In this document: one piece after another, positions 33,635 to 41,635 of the stretch | Layout: each line of letters starts with the position of its first letter | How positions within the stretch are numbered: the first letter of the stretch is position 1 | NCBI GenBank assembly: GCA_964548225.1 | Contig: CAZJQP010000001.1 | Coordinates: 62,001-126,000, forward strand | Length of the DNA: 64,000 bases | Source of the DNA: CALMEH01 sp964548225 | Lineage (GTDB): Bacteria > Acidobacteriota > Blastocatellia > Pyrinomonadales > Pyrinomonadaceae | Reading direction: 5' to 3' | Notes under the pieces: model-generated | What the model was told of the DNA's origin: nothing | The model's database searches: none | Seen by the model: the letters and a program-made list of their open reading frames with translations, nothing else | Translations under genes and position numbers: made by a program

Positions 33635-34410
33635 TGGCAAACGGAAACGGGAATTATATCTTACAAACCGACAAAGCCGTCATCAAATTCGGTGGTCTGA
33701 CAGCCGTTAAAGAACTTGATATGCAGGTTGGGCAAGGTGAAATTTACGGTTTGATTGGACCAAACGGAGCGGGAAAAACAACGGTTTTTAATCTTCTAAC
33801 GGGCGTTTATGAACCGACTTCGGGCGACATAAATATTTTAGGAAAACGCATAAACGGCTTGCGTCCGTATCAAATTTCACGCATTGGCGTATCTCGCACA
33901 TTTCAAAATATACGGCTTTTTCCTTCGATGTCAGTTTTGGAAAACGTCGTTACGGCTTGCCATCGCCACGCGAAACAATCAATGCTTGACGGTATTTTTC
34001 GTCTGCCGCGTTATTACAAAGACGAAGCCGAACACCGCGAATTCGCGCTTGAACTTTTACGGATTTTTGATTTGGAAAAATACAAAGATGAAGGTGGCAC
34101 TTCGCTTCCTTACGGAAATCAACGCCGCTTGGAAATTGTCCGCGCTCTCGCAACTCGTCCGCAATTATTATTGTTAGACGAACCGGCGGCGGGAATGAAT
34201 CCTTCGGAACAAGAAGATTTAACGAATTTAATTAAGGAAATCCGCGATAAGTTCAATCTGACGATAGTTTTGGTTGAACATAATATGCGCGTGGTAATGG
34301 GAGTTTGCGACAGAATTCAAGTCATTGACTATGGTAAATCAATCGCGCTCGGACTTCCGCACGAAATTAAAAACGACCCGAAAGTTATTGAAGCCTATTT
34401 AGGAGATTAG
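33634..34410 (+). CDS. livG: Branched-chain amino acid ABC transporter ATPase LivG
   Basis: A 258-aa ATPase with Walker A GPNGAGKTT (about residue 43), signature-like SLPYGNQRRLEI, Walker B LLLLDEPAAGMNP and the H-loop VLVEHNMRVV. The insertion after the Q-loop (VSRTFQNIRLFPSMSVLENV) and C-terminal NDPKVIEAYLGD are those of LivG. It powers import together with LivF. Confidence 0.96.
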   Translation: MANGNGNYILQTDKAVIKFGGLTAVKELDMQVGQGEIYGLIGPNGAGKTTVFNLLTGVYEPTSGDINILGKRINGLRPYQISRIGVSRTFQNIRLFPSMSVLENVVTACHRHAKQSMLDGIFRLPRYYKDEAEHREFALELLRIFDLEKYKDEGGTSLPYGNQRRLEIVRALATRPQLLLLDEPAAGMNPSEQEDLTNLIKEIRDKFNLTIVLVEHNMRVVMGVCDRIQVIDYGKSIALGLPHEIKNDPKVIEAYLGD

Positions 34411-34419
34411 TGATAATTT

Positions 34420-34480
34420 TAACGCAAAGACGCAAAGATTTTGATTTTAATTTCTTTGCGCCTTTGCATCTTTGCTTTAA
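34420..34480. repeat. Intercistronic quasi-palindrome, CGCAAAGA words
   Basis: Left arm AACGCAAAGACGCAAAGAT at 34421-34439; right arm with TCTTTGCGCCTTTGCATCTTTGC-type words at 34452-34475. Between livG and livF. Same word family as 56252-56340. Confidence 0.8.
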
Positions 34481-34492
34481 GCAAAAAATTTT

Positions 34493-35197
34493 ATGCTTAC
34501 ATTAGAAAATGTTTCCGTCAGCTACGGTGCAATCGAAGCGTTGACGGGCATCAATTTACAGGTAAATCAAGGCGAAGTCGTAACACTTATCGGCGCGAAT
34601 GGTGCAGGCAAAACGACGACTTTGCGAACGATTACGAGTCTTCTTTCGCCGAAAGAAGGGCGCGTAATGTTTGAAGGCAAGGAAATCAGCGGCGTAGCGG
34701 CGCATAAATTATTGCCGATGGGAATTGCAATGTCGCCTGAAGGACGCGGTGTTTTTGCAAATCTTTCGGTGCGCGAAAATCTCGAAATGGGCGCGTATAT
34801 CCGCAACGACAAAAAGGGAATTGCCGACGATATGGAAAAAGGTTTTGCGATGTTTCCGCGTCTCAAAGAACGCGAACAGCAAAAAGCCGGAACGCTTTCG
34901 GGTGGTGAACAGCAAATGCTCGCAATGGCTCGTGCGCTGATGTCGCGTCCGCGTCTGCTTTTGCTTGACGAACCTTCACTCGGACTTGCACCGATTGTCG
35001 TGCATACGATTTTTGAAGCGATTGACAACATTCGCGCTGAAGGAACGACGATTCTGCTCGTTGAACAAAACGCCAACGCTGCGCTTCATCATTCCGACCG
35101 CGCCTACGTTATGGAAACCGGAAGAATCGTGATGGAAGGCGATTCAAAACAACTTGCTGAAGATCCGCGTGTAAAAGAAGCATATTTGGGCGAATAA
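34493..35197 (+). CDS. livF: Branched-chain amino acid ABC transporter ATPase LivF
   Basis: A 234-aa ATPase: Walker A GANGAGKTTT, signature LSGGEQQMLAMARAL, Walker B LLLLDEPSLGLAP and VEQNANAALHHSDRAYVMETG, all typical of LivF, as is the terminal DPRVKEAYLGE. Last gene of livKHMGF, followed by a strong bidirectional terminator. Confidence 0.96.
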   Translation: MLTLENVSVSYGAIEALTGINLQVNQGEVVTLIGANGAGKTTTLRTITSLLSPKEGRVMFEGKEISGVAAHKLLPMGIAMSPEGRGVFANLSVRENLEMGAYIRNDKKGIADDMEKGFAMFPRLKEREQQKAGTLSGGEQQMLAMARALMSRPRLLLLDEPSLGLAPIVVHTIFEAIDNIRAEGTTILLVEQNANAALHHSDRAYVMETGRIVMEGDSKQLAEDPRVKEAYLGE

Positions 35198-35216
35198 ATT
35201 TTAATCAAAATTAGGA

Positions 35217-35261
35217 CTTAAAAAAGGCTAAATTCTCGTTGAGAATTTAGCCTTTTTTAAG
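35217..35261. terminator. Bidirectional rho-independent terminator between livF and ppiD
   Basis: A perfect 21-bp stem (CTTAAAAAAGGCTAAATTCTC at 35217-35237 with its complement at 35241-35261) and a 3-base loop. The A-rich and T-rich flanks make it function in both directions for the convergent genes. Confidence 0.93.
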
Positions 35262-35281
35262 TGATTTGAAATGCTTGGTTG

Positions 35282-37252
35282 TTAAAACTGCGGCATTTGC
35301 AAATCCATCGGATTGGGTTTATCAGATTCGAGTTTCGCCATTGCTTCCTGATAGATTTGGATTTCTTTGCCGGCTTCCATCTTTTGACGAACCGAAGCCA
35401 GATAGTCTTGAAAAACTTGTCCGCGTTTTTCCTGCAATTTTGCTTGAACGAGCGTATCGCGTTGCTTGGCGAATTCGTTCATATCGGCTTCCGTGCGGCT
35501 CGTTACGCCGACGACATACCAATTATCGCCAACCTTTATTGGATTTTTAGTAACTTCACCGTTTTTGAGTGCAAAAATCGCTTCTTCAAGTTGTTCACTG
35601 GTTGCCGCGCTCGGACCTTCGCCGAGCGGTGAACCTAAAATGAAACCTTTTTGCTCTTTCGATGTTACATTTTTCGATTTCGCAAGATTTGCCAATTCCC
35701 CCGCATTACTTGCGCCCCCGAGTTGTTTGGCGATTTCCTCGACGCGCCCGCGGGCTTGTTCAATTTTTACCGATTCCGTAACTTTGTCTTTCACTTCTTC
35801 AAACGTCGCATCACGCGGTTCGCTTTTTTGAAGCAACATCGGAATTGCAAAACCGTCTTTAATCGGAATTTGGTCGCCAACATCCGAAGCGTTTTCGAGC
35901 GGGGCAATGCCTTGTTCGAATTGCGCCGAAATGCCGATGCCTGCAATGTCGTCGCCCGCTTTGACGAAACCTGTCTCCTTAATCATATCTTTGACCGCCA
36001 TATTTGCTTCGCCCGCAAATTTCGCAGCAGTTGTGTCAATATTTTTCGTTTGCTTCAAATCTTCCGAGATTTTTTTCGCAAGCTCTGCCGTTACCGTGTA
36101 GGCGCGACGATTACGAAGCGAAACTTCGAGTTCTTTTTTTGCGTCTTCAAAAGTTTTCGGAATTGCTTCGCCGCGTCGCAAAATAAAAATTCTGCCTTTG
36201 TAGCTTATCGGGGCGGTAATTGTGTTCGGCGACATTTTCACAAGTTGCTGATACGGATCATCGGCTTTGGTCGAATCTTCTTTAACAAGACCGGGCAATT
36301 TTCCGCCCGTTCCGGCAGTTGTCGGATTTTCCGAAAACCCTTTGGCAACTTCCGCAAAAATTTCTGCTGTAATATTTTCGCCGTTTTTCTTCAAACGCTC
36401 AATGACTTGTGCGGCTCTTTCCATCACACGGGCTTCATCATCCGGTTTCGGAATTCGCAGAACAATTTCCTGTCCTTCAACGCCTTTGTATTTTTTATCT
36501 TCCGGCACGTTTTGATATTCGGCTTGCAAATCGGCATCGGTCAACGTCATTTTTTCGCCGACTTTTGAAGTATTCAAAAAGATGTATTTAATTTTTTTCT
36601 GCGGTTGGCTGATGTAATAAGTCGCTTTATTTTTCTCGAAATAAGCCTTTAACTCTTCATTGCTCGGTGTTAAGGTCTGTGCGATGTCGCTTGCCACGAC
36701 CGGAACGTATGTTAAATCGAATTTCGTGTTTTTGCGTTGATAATCTTTGACAACTTCATCTTCGGAAGCCGTAACGCCTGATGTCAGAAACGCTTCGAGT
36801 TTTTGTGCGCTGATTGAATCGCGCAAACTTTCTTCAAATTTTGCCACGCTTCCGGCTTGACCGGCGGCATATTGTTCATATTTTGCTTGGTCAAACGGTT
36901 TGCCTTCTTCAGGTTTGAAATTTTCGCGGATATAATTGGCAAGTTCTAAGTCCGATGCGGCAAAACCCAATCTTTTCGCTTCAATCCGCATAATGCGTTG
37001 CGAAATCATCGGGTTAAGCATAAATTTCGCCGGAAATTGACTTCCGCGGCTTTGCATAATGATTGCCATTTCGCCGACGGTGATGCGTTCACTACCGACT
37101 TTCGCTACCGTTTCATTGCTGCGCGTTAAATCATCTTGCGGATTCGTGTTCGAGGGCGCGTAAAAAAGAATCAAACTCGCCACCATAATGACGGCAAAAA
37201 TTAAAAGAACAAAATTGCGTGTTCTTTCCAAACGACTGAAAAACTTTAACAT
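35282..37252 (-). CDS. PpiD/SurA-like peptidyl-prolyl isomerase, membrane-anchored
   Basis: A 656-aa protein with an N-terminal cytoplasmic stub and one transmembrane helix (FVLLIFAVIMVASLILFYA), then a periplasmic SurA-N-like chaperone region (residues 45-200, ETVAKVGSERITVGEMAIIMQ), a parvulin-like region near 300-370 (FAEVAKGFSENPTTAGTGGKLPG, ISYKGRIFILRRGEAIP) and a second, weaker segment at 430-600. The layout is that of PpiD, which assists folding of proteins leaving the Sec channel. Convergent with livF. Confidence 0.9.
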   Translation of the reverse strand: MLKFFSRLERTRNFVLLIFAVIMVASLILFYAPSNTNPQDDLTRSNETVAKVGSERITVGEMAIIMQSRGSQFPAKFMLNPMISQRIMRIEAKRLGFAASDLELANYIRENFKPEEGKPFDQAKYEQYAAGQAGSVAKFEESLRDSISAQKLEAFLTSGVTASEDEVVKDYQRKNTKFDLTYVPVVASDIAQTLTPSNEELKAYFEKNKATYYISQPQKKIKYIFLNTSKVGEKMTLTDADLQAEYQNVPEDKKYKGVEGQEIVLRIPKPDDEARVMERAAQVIERLKKNGENITAEIFAEVAKGFSENPTTAGTGGKLPGLVKEDSTKADDPYQQLVKMSPNTITAPISYKGRIFILRRGEAIPKTFEDAKKELEVSLRNRRAYTVTAELAKKISEDLKQTKNIDTTAAKFAGEANMAVKDMIKETGFVKAGDDIAGIGISAQFEQGIAPLENASDVGDQIPIKDGFAIPMLLQKSEPRDATFEEVKDKVTESVKIEQARGRVEEIAKQLGGASNAGELANLAKSKNVTSKEQKGFILGSPLGEGPSAATSEQLEEAIFALKNGEVTKNPIKVGDNWYVVGVTSRTEADMNEFAKQRDTLVQAKLQEKRGQVFQDYLASVRQKMEAGKEIQIYQEAMAKLESDKPNPMDLQMPQF

Positions 37253-37343
37253 TTCTTAATACCTGTCCGATTTTCTTGATAAATTGTCTATAAGGACAAA
37301 CCGCGATTTTACCAATTAAAACGCCAAAAGTAAAAGCTATCAC

Positions 37344-37457
37344 AAGTGAAAAGTGAAAAGTAAAAAGTAAAAATCGAAAAATTCCGTTATAATATTCGGT
37401 TCGGGTAAGAAAACATTTTTACTTTTGCCTTTTTACTTTTTACTTTTTACTTTAATA
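37344..37457. repeat. Quasi-palindrome of AAAAGTRA words upstream of terC
   Basis: Left arm: AAGTGAAAAGTGAAAAGTAA; right arm: four copies of CTTTTTA/CTTTTTACTT words ending at 37455. A TATAAT at 37388-37393 in the loop region, without an evident -35 box, could be the terC promoter. It occupies most of the gap between the divergent ppiD-like and terC genes. Confidence 0.7.
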
Positions 37458-37460
37458 AAT

Positions 37461-38528
37461 ATGATACCTATCGAATATCCTTTTTGGGCTTGGGTTACAT
37501 TTTTCACTATTGTTTTGGCTGCGCTTTTTGTTGACATCGGTATCGTCAACCGCAAAGCGCACATTCCGACGCGCAAAGAAACTTTTGTTTGGAGCGCGGT
37601 TTGGATTTCGCTTGCGCTTGCTTTTAACGGTTTTGTTTATTGGATGGTCAATAGTCATTTCAATAACCACGATTTGGCAATTACCAAGGTCAAAGAATAT
37701 CTGACCGGCTATCTTATCGAACTTTCGCTTTCGGTTGATAATCTTTTCGTGTTTTTGTTGATTTTTAATTTCTTCAAAGTTCCGAAAAAATATCAGCATC
37801 GGGTTTTATTTTGGGGCATTATGGGCGCACTCGTAATGCGTATGATAATGATTTTCGCCGGTGCAGAATTAGTTGAAAGATTTCATTGGATAATTTACAT
37901 TTTCGGTGCGTTTCTTGTTTATACGGGATTGATGATGTTTCGCAACGATGAAGATAATTTCGAGCCGCACGAAAGTGCAATCGTCAAGTTTGCGATGAAA
38001 TTCATCCGCATCTCGAAACATTACGACGCAGATAAATTTTTTGTGGTCAAAGACGGTGTGCGGACGGGAACTTTGCTTCTTTTGGTTTTGATTACCGTCG
38101 AATTTACGGATTTGATTTTCGCCGTTGATTCGATTCCGGCGATTTTCGGAATTACGACCGACCGTTTTATCATCTATACTTCAAATATTTTTGCTATCTT
38201 GGGTTTGCGGACGTTTTTCTTTCTTTTGGCAGACCTTGCCGACCGTTTTCATCTCTTAAAATACGGCTTGGCGTTTATTTTGACCTTTATCGGCGTAAAA
38301 ATGCTCTTGCCTCTTTTGGCGCAAGGTTTGATAATGTTAATGGGCGATGCGAATACTTCTGCATTTGCCGGATTTTTGCGAAGTTATCTGAATCACGATT
38401 ATAAACAAATGGAAATCAACATTTCTCTCGCTGTAGTTGTTATTTCATTAGTAATTGCCGTGATTTTATCTTTAGTCATTTCTCCTGCACCGAAGACGGA
38501 AGAAACTGTTGAAGAAATAGAAAAATAG
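37461..38528 (+). CDS. TerC/Alx-family integral membrane protein
   Basis: A 355-aa membrane protein with about nine helices. Conserved acidic residues sit in FVDIGIVNR, LSVDNLFVFLLIF and FAVDSIPAIFGITTD, the metal-transport signature of TerC, and RKEEF-like RTFFFLLADLADRFHLLKYG is also typical. TerC/Alx proteins export Mn2+ or support metalation of secreted proteins; older names refer to tellurite resistance. The start at 37461 is preferred to a frame from 37425, which runs through the repeat words. Confidence 0.93.
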   Translation: MIPIEYPFWAWVTFFTIVLAALFVDIGIVNRKAHIPTRKETFVWSAVWISLALAFNGFVYWMVNSHFNNHDLAITKVKEYLTGYLIELSLSVDNLFVFLLIFNFFKVPKKYQHRVLFWGIMGALVMRMIMIFAGAELVERFHWIIYIFGAFLVYTGLMMFRNDEDNFEPHESAIVKFAMKFIRISKHYDADKFFVVKDGVRTGTLLLLVLITVEFTDLIFAVDSIPAIFGITTDRFIIYTSNIFAILGLRTFFFLLADLADRFHLLKYGLAFILTFIGVKMLLPLLAQGLIMLMGDANTSAFAGFLRSYLNHDYKQMEINISLAVVVISLVIAVILSLVISPAPKTEETVEEIEK

Positions 38529-38529
38529 A

Positions 38530-38608
38530 GAAAGTTAGAGAGTGAGAAAGTGAGATTGACGCGGCAGATTAAATCTCCTAATTTCTCCTCTCCCTTTCTT
38601 CTTCAAAA
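38530..38608. repeat. Quasi-palindrome of GAGAAAGT words between terC and the FecR gene
   Basis: GAGAAAGTTAGAGAGTGAGAAAG on the left is approximately complementary to CTCCTAATTTCTCCTCTCCCTTTC on the right. It is imperfect and purine/pyrimidine biased. It supports the GTG at 38610, not the one at 38550, as the next start. Confidence 0.55.
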
Positions 38609-38609
38609 C

Positions 38610-39851
38610 GTGGGCGATAAACAATACCGCAGATATTATATTGATTGGTGGAATATCAAGCGTAGCACCATTTATGGTTTGGTGAGCTTTGTGGTAATTA
38701 TTACTGTGCTTATCGGCGGCGGTTGGTGGCTTTATAAAAACGATTTCTTTCTGGCAAAAACTAAGGTTGACGATGTTCCGACGGATGCGGCGCGGATTAT
38801 TTCATTTGAAGGCGATGTGCGTATTACACGGGTTTCGACACGCGAAACTATTGTCGTTACGAAAACGACTTACGTTTCTGCCGGAGATACGGTGCAGACA
38901 CAATCTGACGGACGGGCGCAAATTCAGATGATTGACGGTTCGGTATTGACGATTCGCCCGAACAGCACGATTGTTATCCGCGACAGTTCGACGCTTTTCG
39001 GCGGCAAAAATGTTCGCGTTGCGGTTGACGGCGGACAGATTAACGTCAGAACCGAAGAACAGCCGGCAGACACGGAAAATGTTGTTGAAGTGCGCGAATC
39101 AGAGAACAAGATTTTATCGCAGACGGACGCAAGTTTCGGTGTAAATCCGAACACGAACGGCGGCGAAATTCGCGTCAGTCGCGGTGGTGTCGAATCGAAT
39201 GCCGGCGGTGAGAAAAAAGTTATTCAAGAAGGCGAATTTGCGGCGGTTGCAAACGGCAAAGTGTCGGCAAAGGAAAATATTCTACAATCTCCGAAGATTG
39301 TTTCACCGACTTCGCAAGATGTGGTTCAAGCACTTTCAAACGGAAACGCAAACGTAAATTTTCGCTGGGAGAAACCTTCAGGAGCAATTCAAAGTTATCA
39401 TTTGCAGATTTCAAAATCGCCGTTTTTTGTTGCCGATACGTTGGTTTTTGAGCGAACTTCGCTGACTGATTCAAATTTCACGGTAACAAATCTTGCACCA
39501 GGAACATATCATTGGCAAGTTCGTGCGGTGGCAAATTCAGGACAAATCAGCGATTGGAGCGAAAAAGTTCGTTTTACAATTAATAAAGGCAATTCAAATC
39601 AGGGCATAAATGTTACGGATTGGAATACCGAAAGGCTCGGCGGAAAAATTTACCGAATCGGCGGCAAAACGCAGTCGGGCGCAATCGTCCGCGCCGCCGG
39701 ACGCGAAGTTTTTGCCGGTTCTGACGGCTCGTTTTTGATTCAAATCAGTTCGGATTCAGACCAAACAAAGGTCGAAGTCAGCGATGAACGCGGCAACAAG
39801 AGCGGTTATGTAATTTCTCTGAGTTCGGGGAAAATTCTACGGCAATTCTAA
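38610..39851 (+). CDS. Membrane-anchored FecR-domain protein
   Basis: A 413-aa protein (GTG start) with a short cytoplasmic segment, a transmembrane helix (IYGLVSFVVIITVLIGGGWWLY) and an extracytoplasmic FecR domain (residues 60-165: VSAGDTVQTQSDGRAQIQMIDGS, LTIRPNSTIVI). A fibronectin-III-like module (ILQSPKIVSPTSQDVV, LAPGTYHWQVRAVANSGQISDWSEKV) and a C-terminal beta domain follow. No TonB receptor or FecI sigma gene adjoins, so iron signalling is unlikely; FecR domains in this setting are probably cell-envelope binding modules. Follows terC. Confidence 0.87.
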   Translation: MGDKQYRRYYIDWWNIKRSTIYGLVSFVVIITVLIGGGWWLYKNDFFLAKTKVDDVPTDAARIISFEGDVRITRVSTRETIVVTKTTYVSAGDTVQTQSDGRAQIQMIDGSVLTIRPNSTIVIRDSSTLFGGKNVRVAVDGGQINVRTEEQPADTENVVEVRESENKILSQTDASFGVNPNTNGGEIRVSRGGVESNAGGEKKVIQEGEFAAVANGKVSAKENILQSPKIVSPTSQDVVQALSNGNANVNFRWEKPSGAIQSYHLQISKSPFFVADTLVFERTSLTDSNFTVTNLAPGTYHWQVRAVANSGQISDWSEKVRFTINKGNSNQGINVTDWNTERLGGKIYRIGGKTQSGAIVRAAGREVFAGSDGSFLIQISSDSDQTKVEVSDERGNKSGYVISLSSGKILRQF

Positions 39852-39935
39852 CTTTCCGATTCCTTTTATTGCTTCGATTCGGACATAAAAATCAAAAAAA
39901 GTATCTTAAGTTATTAGAATTACAAGCTAAAACTA

Positions 39936-40166
39936 CAAATTTTCGCGTTCGGAATCGCAAATTATGTCTTTGGAATTGCAAAACTAAAGAGTGAATCTGC
40001 AAAACTAAAGAGTGAATCTGCAAAACTAAAGAGTAAATCTGCAAAACTAGAGAGTAACTCCGCACAATTAAAGAGTAATTCCGCACAATTAAAGAGTAAT
40101 TCTGCAAAACTACTCTTTAGTTTTGCAATTCCAAAGAGTAGTTTTGCAAATTCTAAGTCCAAATTT
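39936..40166. repeat. 21-bp tandem repeat array 2
   Basis: About eleven 21-bp units, most clearly GCAAAACTAAAGAGTGAATCT with starts at 39978, 39999, 40020 and so on. From 40104 the unit core inverts (GCAAAACTACTCTTTAGTTTTGC). The reverse frame gives heptads such as YSLVLQI; the + frame gives AKLKSES but has no ATG. The sequence is unrelated to the array at 9913 although the period is identical. It fills the 325-bp space between the FecR and larA-like genes. Confidence 0.9.
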
Positions 40167-40176
40167 ATAAATTCTT

Positions 40177-41451
40177 ATGCCGAATCTTGAACTTAAATAT
40201 GGAAAATCGCAAATTTCCTTTGATTATAATGAAAATCAGTTTCAAGTTTTGGGAAACTCGAAAGAAAATCTTGCGCTTTCAGATGCGGAACTTGGTGCGA
40301 GGTTTGATAATCCGATAAATTCAAAGCCGATTGAAGAACTTATCAATCAAGGCGAGCAAGTTTTAATCGTTGTGCCGGACGCGACGCGAAATGTTGCTTG
40401 CGGTTCGATTGTAAATCTGCTAGTCCGGCGTTTGATTGCAAATGGCACGCGACCTTTTGAGATAAATATAATTTTTGCAACGGGCATTCATCGTCAAGTT
40501 ACCGAAGCTGAGAAACGCGAAATTCTCTCACCGTTTATTGCACAGCGCATCAAGACTTTAGATCACAAGGCGAAAGATTTAATGCAACTCGCCGGACTTG
40601 ATTCAAAGCAATTTATCAATTATGGCGAAGAAAACGGCATTCCAATCGAACTCAACCGCGCTTTAAGTGAATACGACCACACGATAATTATCGGCGGCAT
40701 CACGCCGCATTATTTCGCCGGATTTACGGGCGGACGCAAGTTGATTTGTCCCGGACTCGCCTCCGAACGAACGATTTCTGCAACGCATCAACTCGCCTTC
40801 GATTGCCAAACAAAATCGCGCCGCAAAGGTGTCGGCACGGGAATCTTAAAAGGAAACGCCGTTCACGAAGCCTTTATTTCTGCCGCCTCAAAGATAAAAC
40901 CGACATTTTCGTTTCATACAATCGTCAATTCAAGAGGTGAAGCCGTCGAGATGTTTTGCGGCGATTGGATTTCGGCACACGAAACGGCTTGCGCGTTTTA
41001 TGCGGCGGAAAACACGATAGAAATTTCGGAAAAACGCGATTTAGTCATCGTTTCCTGCGGCGGTTTTCCGTTCGATGTCAATTTGATTCAAGCGCACAAA
41101 GCCCTCGAAACCGCTTCACAAGCCTGCACGGACGGCGGAACAATCATCTTTTTAGCCGAATGCAGCGACGGTTTGGGCAGAAGCGATTTTTTGAATTGGT
41201 TTTCTGCCGAAAACTCAAACGCCTTAGCCAAAAACCTCTGCCGAAACTACCAAGTCAACGGTCAAACCGCGTGGAGTTTGTTAAAAAAAGCCGAAAGGTT
41301 TCAAATTAAAGTCATCACTTCGCTTTCTAAACTTGAAACAAGCAAAATACGACTCGAAAAAATTAATTCATTGACGGAAATTGATAAAATTGCAAACGGC
41401 TACATTATTCCTTTCGGTGCGAAACATCTGATAAAAAAGAGCTTTTCCTGA
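40177..41451 (+). CDS. LarA-like nickel-pincer-dependent racemase/epimerase (DUF2088)
   Basis: A 424-aa protein of the LarA fold. The residues that bind the nickel-pincer cofactor and act in catalysis are conserved: H105 in ATGIHRQ, H178 and K188 in GGITPHYFAGFTGGRKLICPG, and H204 in SATHQ, close to their positions in lactate racemase. It interconverts 2-hydroxy-acid stereoisomers; the substrate may be other than lactate. No larB, larC or larE is in the window, so the cofactor must be made by genes elsewhere. Confidence 0.93.
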   Translation: MPNLELKYGKSQISFDYNENQFQVLGNSKENLALSDAELGARFDNPINSKPIEELINQGEQVLIVVPDATRNVACGSIVNLLVRRLIANGTRPFEINIIFATGIHRQVTEAEKREILSPFIAQRIKTLDHKAKDLMQLAGLDSKQFINYGEENGIPIELNRALSEYDHTIIIGGITPHYFAGFTGGRKLICPGLASERTISATHQLAFDCQTKSRRKGVGTGILKGNAVHEAFISAASKIKPTFSFHTIVNSRGEAVEMFCGDWISAHETACAFYAAENTIEISEKRDLVIVSCGGFPFDVNLIQAHKALETASQACTDGGTIIFLAECSDGLGRSDFLNWFSAENSNALAKNLCRNYQVNGQTAWSLLKKAERFQIKVITSLSKLETSKIRLEKINSLTEIDKIANGYIIPFGAKHLIKKSFS

Positions 41452-41635
41452 AAATACTTACAAACTTTGATTTTTTTGTGGTTTAGCGCATTTTTTGTTG
41501 CGTTATTCGCTAAATTTTCTTAACATATTCTAGCTAAAGTAATTTCAGAATCTATAAACCAATTGTGGATAGCAGGGAAAATCTATTTTTTTCCGGCATC
41601 CGGCAAAATCTATTTTAATTTTAAGGAGAAGTTTG

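Noticed and set aside
35651..36568. Long forward-strand ORF opposite the ppiD-like gene
   Set aside because: It is a shadow frame; its product is Phe/Arg/Cys-rich and has no family features, while the reverse frame is clearly coding.
37425..37460. An N-terminal extension of the TerC protein starting at 37425
   Set aside because: The added residues are translated repeat words of the palindrome and do not fit the family N-terminus.
39892..40162. ORFs over the second 21-bp array, or a CRISPR array
   Set aside because: No ATG start in the + frame, no unique spacers between repeats, unit too short and no cas genes in the window.
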